Source of the DNA: Pseudomonas umsongensis
GTDB taxonomy: Bacteria > Pseudomonadota > Gammaproteobacteria > Pseudomonadales > Pseudomonadaceae
NCBI RefSeq assembly: GCF_002236105.1
Contig: NZ_NIWU01000002.1
Coordinates: 558,001-622,000 of the forward strand
DNA length: 64,000 nucleotides
Direction: 5' to 3'
Shown here: positions 56,652-64,000 of the stretch, piece by piece
Layout of the letters: each line of letters opens with the position of its first letter
Position numbering within the stretch: position 1 is the first letter of the stretch
Notes under the pieces: generated by a model
The model's database searches: none
What the model was told of the DNA's origin: nothing
The model's input: the letters and a program-made list of their open reading frames with translations, nothing else
Position numbers and translations under genes: made by a program

Positions 56652-58110
56652 TTTCTTGCGCAAGCTGGCCGGCCGCGTGCCGGTGCCACGCTCGCTGCTC
56701 GGGCGCATGTTGTTGCTGACGCTACTCGCGGTGTTGTTCGCCCAGGCATTGTCGAGCGTGATCTGGGTTTCCCAACTGCGTGCGACCCAGCTTGAAGGCC
56801 TGGTCACCAGTGCGCGCAGCCTCGCTCACTCGATGAACGCCAGCGTCAGTTACCTGCGCTCGTTGCCGGTGGCGTACCGCCCGTTGGTGCTCGACCAGTT
56901 GCGCAGCATGGGCGGCACGCGTTTCGTGGTGACGCTCAATGACAAACCCCTGGGCATGGAAGTGCTGCCGATCACCCCGCGCAAGGAGGCGGTGATCAAC
57001 GCGGTGGACGAAGTGCTGCGCCAGTCCCTGGGGCAGGACACCGACATCTCGGTGACCTTTGTCAGCCCCGAAGACCTGCGGATCTTCAATGGCGGTCTCA
57101 AGCTCGACGAACTGCCGCGTTCCTGGGCGCACTACGCATTGACCCTGGAACCGGTGAACCCGCCGGTGCTGGTCACGCAGATCCAGATGGCGCCGGGGGA
57201 ATGGCTGTACATCGCCTCGCTGCTGCCCGAACCCTACACCAGCCTCGAAGAGCAGGGTCTGCCGGCGCAGCAAGTGTGGTTCATCGTCCTCACCAGCGGT
57301 TTCCTGCTGTTGTTCATCGGCCTGCTGGTGCACTGGCAAAGCCGGCCGCTCAAGCGCCTGGCGCGGGCGGCGCGCGACCTGTCGCTGGGTGCCGACGTCG
57401 AGCCGGTGGCCGAAGGTGGCGGCAGTGAAGTGGTCGAGGTCGGCCGCGCCTTCAACACCATGCGCGAACGGATCAGCCGTTACCTGACCGAACGCAGCCA
57501 GTTGTTCAGTGCGATTTCCCACGACCTGCGCACGCCCATCACCCGTTTGCGACTGCGCGTCGAGTTGTTGGAAGACGAAAAGCTGCAAGCCAAGTTCGGT
57601 CGCGATCTGGATGAGCTGGAGCTGCTGGTCAAGGGCGCACTGCAGTGTGTGAAAGACACCGACATCCACGAGAACATCGAACCGGTGGACCTCAATCATG
57701 TGCTCGAGTGCCTGGTGGAGCCGTACCTGTCGCCCACCGGTAACGGTCGCGTGACCCAGGAAGGCCGTGCCCTGGCGGCCTATCCGGGCAAACCGCTGGC
57801 GCTCAAGCGTTGCATCGGCAACCTGATCGACAACGCCCTGAAGTACGGCCAGAACGCCCACCTGTACATCGACGATGACGACAGCGCCTTCGTCCTGCAT
57901 GTAGACGATGAAGGACCGGGGGTTCCCGAACAGCGGCTGGAGCAGGTGTTCGAGCCGCACTTTCGCTTGGCTGGGCAGCAGCAGGGGTATGGGTTGGGCT
58001 TGGGGATTGCGCGCAACATTGCCCATAGTCATGGCGGTGAAGTGAGTTTGCAGAATTTGCGCGAGGGCGGTTTGCGGGTGACCCTGCAATTGCCTCGTAG
58101 TGTTGATTAG
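56641..58110 (+). CDS. gtrS: Sensor histidine kinase GtrS
   Basis: 489 residues from the ATG inside the end of gltR. TM1 near residue 20-40 (LLLTLLAVLFAQALSSVI), a periplasmic sensor of about 165 residues, TM2 (FIVLTSGFLLLFIGLLVHW), HAMP (RPLKRLARAARDLSL), the phospho-acceptor His in ISHDLRTPITRL, and ATPase motifs NLIDNALKYG, DDEGPGVPE, GYGLGLGIARNI. In P. aeruginosa the protein binds 2-ketogluconate/6-phosphogluconate-type ligands; the ligand here is inferred. Usual next genes are the gts transporter. Confidence 0.93.
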   Translation: MVTDFLRKLAGRVPVPRSLLGRMLLLTLLAVLFAQALSSVIWVSQLRATQLEGLVTSARSLAHSMNASVSYLRSLPVAYRPLVLDQLRSMGGTRFVVTLNDKPLGMEVLPITPRKEAVINAVDEVLRQSLGQDTDISVTFVSPEDLRIFNGGLKLDELPRSWAHYALTLEPVNPPVLVTQIQMAPGEWLYIASLLPEPYTSLEEQGLPAQQVWFIVLTSGFLLLFIGLLVHWQSRPLKRLARAARDLSLGADVEPVAEGGGSEVVEVGRAFNTMRERISRYLTERSQLFSAISHDLRTPITRLRLRVELLEDEKLQAKFGRDLDELELLVKGALQCVKDTDIHENIEPVDLNHVLECLVEPYLSPTGNGRVTQEGRALAAYPGKPLALKRCIGNLIDNALKYGQNAHLYIDDDDSAFVLHVDDEGPGVPEQRLEQVFEPHFRLAGQQQGYGLGLGIARNIAHSHGGEVSLQNLREGGLRVTLQLPRSVD

Positions 58111-58129
58111 GGATACCGCGTCATCGTTC

Positions 58130-58194
58130 TTCGCGAGCAGGCTCGCTCCCACAGGAATCGGTGGTGACTTTGTGGGAGCGGGCTTGCTCGCGAA
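58130..58194. repeat. REP pair, TGTGGGAGCGAGC type
   Basis: TTCGCGAGCAGGCTCGCTCC and TTTGTGGGAGCGGGCTTGCT in inverted order, about 20 bases apart, after gtrS. Confidence 0.85.
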
Positions 58195-58240
58195 GGCGCC
58201 AGGCCATTCAGTACATCCTTCAAGGTAAATGTCACAGGTT

Positions 58241-58295
58241 GGTGACATAACTCGCCCCCTTCGTTACAAGCCCGCCATCGCCCGTTGTTTAGACT
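58241..58295 (+). promoter_or_regulatory. Shared promoter module, isomerase copy
   Basis: GGTGACAT (58241-58248), CCCTTCGTTAC (58257-58267) and TGTTTAGACT (58286-58295). The three blocks recur with exactly the same spacing before gtsA at 59595-59649. Likely a common activator or repressor site with the -10 region at the right. Confidence 0.65.
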
Positions 58296-58308
58296 GCCCC
58301 TCAGTCAT

Positions 58309-58316
58309 AACAACAA
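58309..58316 (+). promoter_or_regulatory. A-rich Hfq/Crc-type motif before the isomerase gene
   Basis: AACAACAA, followed by AAAAGG ribosome site; matches AANAANAA. Confidence 0.6.
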
Positions 58317-58328
58317 AAAAGGCACCCC

Positions 58329-59588
58329 ATGAACTCCTCTCAACCCGCCTTCAGCAGTTGGCTGAACGCCCCCGCCCACCAGCAATGGCTCGCCGCCGAA
58401 GGCTTGCGGCTGCTGGCATTTGCCAAGGCTTCGAAGCTCCCCGAGGGCTTCGGCAACCTGGATGAAAAGGGCCGCTTGCCGTCCGACGCGCAAGCACAAA
58501 CCATGAACACCGCGCGCATGACCCACAGCTTCGCCATGGCGCACATCCAGGGCCTGCCGGGTTTTGCCGAGCTGGTGGATCACGGCATCCGGGCCCTGCG
58601 CGGGCCGTTGCGCGATGCCGTGCACGGCGGTTGGTTCGCGGTTGCCGAACACCGCGACGGCAACACCGGCAAGAATGCCTATCTGCATGCCTTCGTGGCC
58701 CTGGCCGCCAGTTCCGCGGTGGTTGCACAACGGCCCGACGCGCAAGCCTTGCTCGATGACGCGATCGACATCATCGACAGCTGTTTCTGGAGCGAAGAAG
58801 AGGGCGCCATGCGCGAATCCTTCAGCCGCGACTGGAGTAGCGAGGAAGCCTATCGCGGCGCCAACAGCAACATGCACGCCACCGAAGCCTTCCTCGCCCT
58901 GGCCGATGTCAGCGACGACAAGCGCTGGTTGTGCCGCGCCCAGCGCATCGTCGAGCGGGTGATTCATGGTCACGCCGCCGCCAACGGCTTTCTGGTGATC
59001 GAACATTTCGACCGCGACTGGCAGCCCCTGCGCGAGTACAACCGCGACAACCCGGCCGACGGTTTCCGCCCCTACGGCACCACGCCAGGCCACGGTTTCG
59101 AATGGGCCCGATTGCTCTTGCATCTGGAAGCCGCGCGGGTGCGCGCCGGCATGCTCACGCCGGGCTGGTTGCTCACCGACGCGCAAAAACTCTTCGAACA
59201 GAACTGCGTGCACGGTTGGGAGATCGATGGCGCACCGGGCATGGTCTACACCCTCGACTGGGACAACAAGGCGGTGGTTCGCCATCGCCTGCACTGGACC
59301 CATTGCGAAGCCAGCGCCGCTGCCAGTGCCTTGCTCAAGCGCACGGGCGATGAGCAGTACGAACGCTGGTACCGACTGTTCTGGGAATTTTGTGAGTGTC
59401 ATTTCATCGACCGTGAATGCGGCAGCTGGCACCACGAACTCGACCCATTGAACCGCCCCAGCGGCGATATCTGGGCGGGCAAACCCGATCTCTATCATGC
59501 CTGGCAAGCGGTGCTGATCCCGCGCCTGCCGCTGGCGCCGAGCATGGCCAGTGCGCTGGCAGCGTTGTCCCAGAGCGTTTCCATGTAA
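58329..59588 (+). CDS. AGE-family sugar isomerase/epimerase (mannose isomerase-like)
   Basis: 419 residues folding as an alpha6/alpha6 barrel. Active-site histidines and glutamates of the AGE/YihS/mannose isomerase family are visible: TMNTARMTHSFAMA, GANSNMHATEAFLAL, PGHGFEWARLLLHLEAA, LHWTHCEASAAASAL and CGSWHHELDP. Interconverts aldose and ketose, most likely mannose with fructose; epimerase activity cannot be excluded. Sits between the GltR/GtrS genes and gtsA, as in related pseudomonads, and has its own promoter region sharing a module with gtsA. Confidence 0.88.
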   Translation: MNSSQPAFSSWLNAPAHQQWLAAEGLRLLAFAKASKLPEGFGNLDEKGRLPSDAQAQTMNTARMTHSFAMAHIQGLPGFAELVDHGIRALRGPLRDAVHGGWFAVAEHRDGNTGKNAYLHAFVALAASSAVVAQRPDAQALLDDAIDIIDSCFWSEEEGAMRESFSRDWSSEEAYRGANSNMHATEAFLALADVSDDKRWLCRAQRIVERVIHGHAAANGFLVIEHFDRDWQPLREYNRDNPADGFRPYGTTPGHGFEWARLLLHLEAARVRAGMLTPGWLLTDAQKLFEQNCVHGWEIDGAPGMVYTLDWDNKAVVRHRLHWTHCEASAAASALLKRTGDEQYERWYRLFWEFCECHFIDRECGSWHHELDPLNRPSGDIWAGKPDLYHAWQAVLIPRLPLAPSMASALAALSQSVSM

Positions 59589-59594
59589 CCATGC

Positions 59595-59649
59595 GGTGAC
59601 ATTCGCGCGTCCCTTCGTTACCTGCGAAGGGACTTCCCCTGTTTAAACT
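59595..59649 (+). promoter_or_regulatory. Shared promoter module, gtsA copy
   Basis: GGTGACAT (59595-59602), CCCTTCGTTAC (59611-59621) and TGTTTAAACT (59640-59649), spaced exactly as before the isomerase. Starts seven bases after the isomerase stop codon. Confidence 0.65.
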
Positions 59650-59682
59650 CCTCTGCAGCGCAAGCACCAGACTTGCATGCAT

Positions 59683-59690
59683 AACAACAA
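59683..59690 (+). promoter_or_regulatory. A-rich Hfq/Crc-type motif before gtsA
   Basis: AACAACAA, part of ATAACAACAAGAAAGG, directly before the ribosome site. Confidence 0.6.
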
Positions 59691-59705
59691 GAAAGGTACT
59701 TATCG

Positions 59706-61004
59706 ATGAATGCGATTTCTCGCCTCGCTACTGTCATTTCTCTCGTCTCCCTGTCTGCGCTCCCTCTCAGTGTGCTTGCCGCCGAATCCAAGGGTTCCGT
59801 GGAAGTCGTTCACTGGTGGACGTCGGGTGGTGAAAAAGCAGCGGTCGATGTCCTCAAGGCTCAAGTCGAAAAAGATGGCTTCACCTGGAAGGATGGCGCA
59901 GTCGCCGGTGGTGGCGGTTCCACGGCCATGACCGTGCTCAAGAGCCGCGCTGTAGCGGGTAACCCGCCGGGCGTTGCCCAGATCAAGGGGCCGGACATCC
60001 AGGAGTGGGGCAGCACTGGCCTGCTCAGTACCGAAACGTTGAAAGACGTCGCCAAGTCGGAAAACTGGGACAGCCTGCTGCCTGTGAAAGTCTCCGACAC
60101 CGTGAAATACGAAGGCGATTACGTCGCCGTGCCGGTGAACATCCACCGCGTCAACTGGCTGTGGATCAACCCGCAAGTATTCAAGAAAGCCGGGATCGAC
60201 AAAGCGCCAACCACCCTCGAAGAATTCTATGCCGCTGGCGACAAGCTCAAGGCCGCCGGCTTCATCGCGCTCGCCCACGGTGGCCAGCCTTGGCAGGACA
60301 GCACCGTGTTTGAAGACGTGGTGCTCTCGGTCATGGGCGCCGACGGTTACAAGAAAGCCCTGGTAGACCTGGACCAGAAAACCCTCTCGGGCGCCGAGAT
60401 GACCAAGGCCTTCACCGAGCTGAAAAAAATCACCACCTACATGGACCCGAACCGCGCCGGTCGTGACTGGAACATCGCCGCCGCCGACGTGATCAACGGC
60501 AAGGCCGGCATGCAGATGATGGGCGACTGGGCCAAGAGCGAATGGACCGCGGCGAAGAAAGTCGCGGGCGAGGACTACCAGTGCGTGGCGTTCCCGGGCA
60601 CGGAAAAAGCCTTCACCTACAACATCGACTCCATGGCTGTGTTCAAGTTGAAAGCTGATCGCAAGGGCGATATCGCCGCGCAGCAAGACCTGGCCAAGGT
60701 CGCCCTGGGTAAAGATTTCCAGAAAGTCTTCAGCATCAACAAGGGCTCGATCCCGGTGCGTACCGACATGTTGAACGACATGGCGGGCCAAGGCTTCGAT
60801 TCCTGCGCCCAAGCGGCGGCCAAGGACTTCCTGGCGGACGAGAAAAACGGCGGCCTGCAACCGAGCATGGCGCACAACATGGCCACCTCCCTGGCCGTTC
60901 AAGGCGCGATCTTCGACGTCGTCACCAACTTCATGAACGACAAGGACGCCGACCCGGCCAAGGCCAGCGCCCAACTGGCTTCCGCGGTCAAAGCGGCCCA
61001 GTAA
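59706..61004 (+). CDS. gtsA: Glucose ABC transporter, periplasmic binding protein GtsA
   Basis: 432 residues, solute-binding protein family 1. Signal peptide [20 protein letters not shown] to about residue 25. Typical features: [20 protein letters not shown], then [17 protein letters not shown] and [20 protein letters not shown]. Binds glucose (possibly mannose) for import. First gene of gtsABCD; strongly translated leader AGAAAGG and separated from gtsB by a REP pair. Confidence 0.95.
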   Translation: MNAISRLATVISLVSLSALPLSVLAAESKGSVEVVHWWTSGGEKAAVDVLKAQVEKDGFTWKDGAVAGGGGSTAMTVLKSRAVAGNPPGVAQIKGPDIQEWGSTGLLSTETLKDVAKSENWDSLLPVKVSDTVKYEGDYVAVPVNIHRVNWLWINPQVFKKAGIDKAPTTLEEFYAAGDKLKAAGFIALAHGGQPWQDSTVFEDVVLSVMGADGYKKALVDLDQKTLSGAEMTKAFTELKKITTYMDPNRAGRDWNIAAADVINGKAGMQMMGDWAKSEWTAAKKVAGEDYQCVAFPGTEKAFTYNIDSMAVFKLKADRKGDIAAQQDLAKVALGKDFQKVFSINKGSIPVRTDMLNDMAGQGFDSCAQAAAKDFLADEKNGGLQPSMAHNMATSLAVQGAIFDVVTNFMNDKDADPAKASAQLASAVKAAQ

Positions 61005-61025
61005 TCCCTGACACCGAGCACCCCT

Positions 61026-61117
61026 CTGTGGGAGCGAGCCTGCCCGCGAACGCGGTCTGACATTCAGAAATGATGCCGACTGAAACACCGCCTTCGCGAG
61101 CAGGCTCGCTCCCACAA
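61026..61117. repeat. REP pair, TGTGGGAGCGAGC type, inside the gts operon
   Basis: CTGTGGGAGCGAGCCTGCCC and TTCGCGAGCAGGCTCGCTCC in inverted order around about 45 bases, in the gap between gtsA and gtsB. Position suggests a role in protecting the gtsA message end. Confidence 0.88.
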
Positions 61118-61160
61118 GGGATCACTGTGTCGATTCATTTCTCTAACCTGGATTATCCCG

Positions 61161-62069
61161 ATGAGCTCTGTGGCGGTTTTCAGCAAAGCCTCACCGTTCG
61201 ATGCGCTGCAACGCTGGTTACCCAAGTTGGTACTCGCGCCGAGCATGCTGATCGTGTTGGTTGGCTTCTACGGTTACATCATCTGGACATTCATACTGTC
61301 CTTTACCAACTCCAGCTTCATGCCGACCTACAAGTGGGTCGGCCTGCAGCAATACATGCGCCTGATGGACAACGACCGCTGGTGGGTCGCGAGCAAGAAC
61401 CTGGCGCTGTTCGGCGGCATGTTCATCGGCATCAGCCTGGTGCTGGGCGTGTTCCTCGCCGTGCTGCTGGACCAGCGCATCCGCAAGGAAGGCTTCATCC
61501 GCACCGTCTACCTGTACCCGATGGCGCTGTCGATGATCGTCACCGGTACCGCGTGGAAATGGCTGCTCAACCCAGGGCTCGGCCTGGACAAGATGCTGCG
61601 TGACTGGGGCTGGGAAGGCTTTCGCCTGGACTGGCTGGTGGATCAGGATCGCGTGGTCTACTGCCTGGTGATCGCTGCCGTGTGGCAAGCCTCCGGCTTC
61701 GTGATGGCGATGTTTCTGGCGGGCCTGCGCGGTGTCGATCAATCGATCATCCGTGCCGCGCAAGTCGACGGTGCGAGCCTGCCGACCATCTACCTGAAGA
61801 TCGTGCTGCCGAGCCTGCGCCCGGTGTTCTTCAGCGCCTTCATGATCCTTGCGCACATCGCGATCAAGAGCTTCGACCTGGTGGCGGCGATGACCGCTGG
61901 TGGCCCCGGATACTCGTCCGACCTGCCGGCGATGTTCATGTATTCCTTCACCTTCAGCCGTGGCCAGATGGGCATCGGTTCGGCCAGCGCCATGCTGATG
62001 CTCGGCGCCGTGCTGACCATCCTGGTGCCGTACCTGTACTCCGAGCTGCGAGGCAAGCGACATGACTAA
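61161..62069 (+). CDS. gtsB: Glucose ABC transporter, permease GtsB
   Basis: 302 residues, MalF-like family with six or so membrane helices (LVLAPSMLIVLVGFYGYIIW first). The EAA loop that binds the ATPase reads AAQVDGASLPTIYLKIVLPS. Start MSSVAVFSKASPFD. Its end overlaps gtsC by eight bases, so the two permeases are coupled. Confidence 0.94.
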   Translation: MSSVAVFSKASPFDALQRWLPKLVLAPSMLIVLVGFYGYIIWTFILSFTNSSFMPTYKWVGLQQYMRLMDNDRWWVASKNLALFGGMFIGISLVLGVFLAVLLDQRIRKEGFIRTVYLYPMALSMIVTGTAWKWLLNPGLGLDKMLRDWGWEGFRLDWLVDQDRVVYCLVIAAVWQASGFVMAMFLAGLRGVDQSIIRAAQVDGASLPTIYLKIVLPSLRPVFFSAFMILAHIAIKSFDLVAAMTAGGPGYSSDLPAMFMYSFTFSRGQMGIGSASAMLMLGAVLTILVPYLYSELRGKRHD

Positions 62070-62907
62070 TCAACTCGCAAAACCAGGCATCAGCTTCAGC
62101 CGCATCGCCATCTACGCCACCCTTTTGCTGGCCGCGGCGGTGTACCTGATCCCGCTGGTGGTGATGCTGCTGACCAGCTTCAAGACTCCGGAAGACATCC
62201 GCACCGGCAACCTGTTGAGCTGGCCGACCGTGATCGACGGCATCGGCTGGATCAAGGCCTGGGACGTGGTCGGTGGCTACTTCTGGAACTCGGTGAAAAT
62301 CACCGTGCCGGCGGTACTGATCTCGACCTTCATCGGCGCCATGAACGGCTACGTGCTGTCGATGTGGCGCTTCCGTGGTTCGCAATTGTTCTTCGGCCTG
62401 TTGCTGTTCGGTTGCTTCCTGCCGTTCCAGACCGTGCTGCTGCCGGCGTCGTTCACCCTCGGCAAGTTCGGCCTGGCGAACACCACGACGGGGCTGGTGC
62501 TGGTGCACGTGGTCTACGGTCTGGCGTTCACCACGCTGTTCTTCCGTAACTACTACGTGAGCATTCCGGATGCGCTGGTCAAGGCCGCGCGGCTCGATGG
62601 CGCGGGCTTCTTCACGATCTTCTGGAAGATCCTGCTGCCGATGTCGATCCCGATTGTGATGGTCTGCCTGATCTGGCAGTTCACCCAGATCTGGAATGAC
62701 TTCCTGTTCGGCGTGGTCTTCGCCAGTGGCGATGCCCAGCCAATTACCGTGGCCCTGAACAACCTGGTCAACACCAGCACCGGGGCCAAGGAATACAACG
62801 TTGATATGGCCGCCGCGATGATCGCCGGGCTGCCGACACTGCTGGTCTACATATTCGCTGGCAAGTATTTCCTGCGTGGGCTGACGTCCGGCGCGGTCAA
62901 GGGGTAG
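62062..62907 (+). CDS. gtsC: Glucose ABC transporter, permease GtsC
   Basis: 281 residues, MalG-like. Six hydrophobic segments starting with ATLLLAAAVYLIPLVVMLL; EAA loop AARLDGAGFFTIFWKILLPM. Ends GLTSGAVKG. Begins within the end of gtsB, and gtsD starts three bases after its stop. Confidence 0.94.
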   Translation: MTNQLAKPGISFSRIAIYATLLLAAAVYLIPLVVMLLTSFKTPEDIRTGNLLSWPTVIDGIGWIKAWDVVGGYFWNSVKITVPAVLISTFIGAMNGYVLSMWRFRGSQLFFGLLLFGCFLPFQTVLLPASFTLGKFGLANTTTGLVLVHVVYGLAFTTLFFRNYYVSIPDALVKAARLDGAGFFTIFWKILLPMSIPIVMVCLIWQFTQIWNDFLFGVVFASGDAQPITVALNNLVNTSTGAKEYNVDMAAAMIAGLPTLLVYIFAGKYFLRGLTSGAVKG

Positions 62908-62910
62908 AAC

Positions 62911-64000
<1,090 letters not shown>

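Noticed and set aside
56722..58248. 508-codon open frame on the minus strand across gtrS
   Set aside because: Antisense shadow of the kinase, whose motifs are all intact; it also runs through a REP pair.
2931..61117. Repeated TGTAGGAGC/TGTGGGAGC units as a possible CRISPR or satellite
   Set aside because: The copies are scattered, always palindromic or in inverted pairs, and lack regular spacers; they are REP elements.
58329..62907. Single operon from the isomerase through gtsD
   Set aside because: gtsA has its own copy of the promoter module and A-rich leader, so I treat the isomerase as separately transcribed; read-through remains possible.

Overview
This window looks like a chromosome segment of a fluorescent-group Pseudomonas. 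The reasons are the high GC content with strong third-position bias, the Entner-Doudoroff/glucose-uptake gene order (gap, edd, glk, gltR, gtrS, gtsABCD), the aotJQMO-P arginine transport operon, a quiP-type acylase, and thirteen copies of the extragenic palindromes (TGTAGGAGCGAGC..., TGTGGGAGCGAGC..., TGTAGGAGCTGCCGCAGGCTGCG...) typical of this group. I see no rRNA, tRNA, insertion sequence, prophage or CRISPR array. The content is mostly core genome, with real signals in the spaces between genes.

Layout. 1-4640: ampG (cut by the window edge), an alkyltransferase-like protein, a DUF481 exported protein, a cold-shock protein, dcd and a small conserved-looking ORF. 4638-15585: a DNA-repair set (PdeM nuclease, Lhr-type helicase, ATP-dependent ligase, MBL exonuclease), all on the minus strand but split in the middle by the aotJQMOP basic amino acid transport operon plus one oppositely oriented small gene. 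15761-23010: QuiP-type acylase lipoprotein, an I36-like exported protein, a BdlA-like PAS-PAS chemoreceptor, an unknown soluble protein, a glutathione transferase and an unknown exported protein. 23182-26440: the gluconate regulon gntR, gntK, gntT with three matching operators.

26512-46066: a mixed region with alaC, a LysE exporter, a GyrI-like domain protein, two GNAT acetyltransferases, an NTF2-like/YciI/ECF42-sigma set, a LysR-PACE divergent pair, a Pit phosphate transporter, a frameshifted CorA/ZntB transporter, a PepSY protein, glpQ, a DUF1003 protein, a TetR regulator divergent from an MBL hydrolase with two operator-like palindromes, an XRE regulator, a class III CoA-transferase, a Cache-domain chemoreceptor and a DUF454 protein. 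46080-51114: heme acquisition by cell-surface signalling (sigma HxuI, anti-sigma HxuR, receptor HxuA, heme oxygenase) behind a strong Fur box. 51148-64000: central sugar metabolism with mgsA, gap and edd (divergent, each with a HexR-type operator), glk, the GltR/GtrS two-component system, an AGE-family sugar isomerase and the gtsABCD glucose ABC transporter, whose last gene runs off the window.

How it fits together: glucose enters by GtsABCD, is phosphorylated by Glk and goes through Edd and Gap; gluconate enters by GntT and is phosphorylated by GntK into the same pathway. GntR, HexR and GltR/GtrS sites or genes are all present, and the leaders of gntT, the isomerase and gtsA all carry AACAACAA-type motifs of the kind bound by Hfq/Crc. 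The isomerase and gtsA also share an identically spaced promoter module that I could not match to a described operator. No wholly new multi-gene system was found; the most interesting points are this module, the split repair cluster, the paired TetR operators and the single-base frameshift in the CorA-like gene.
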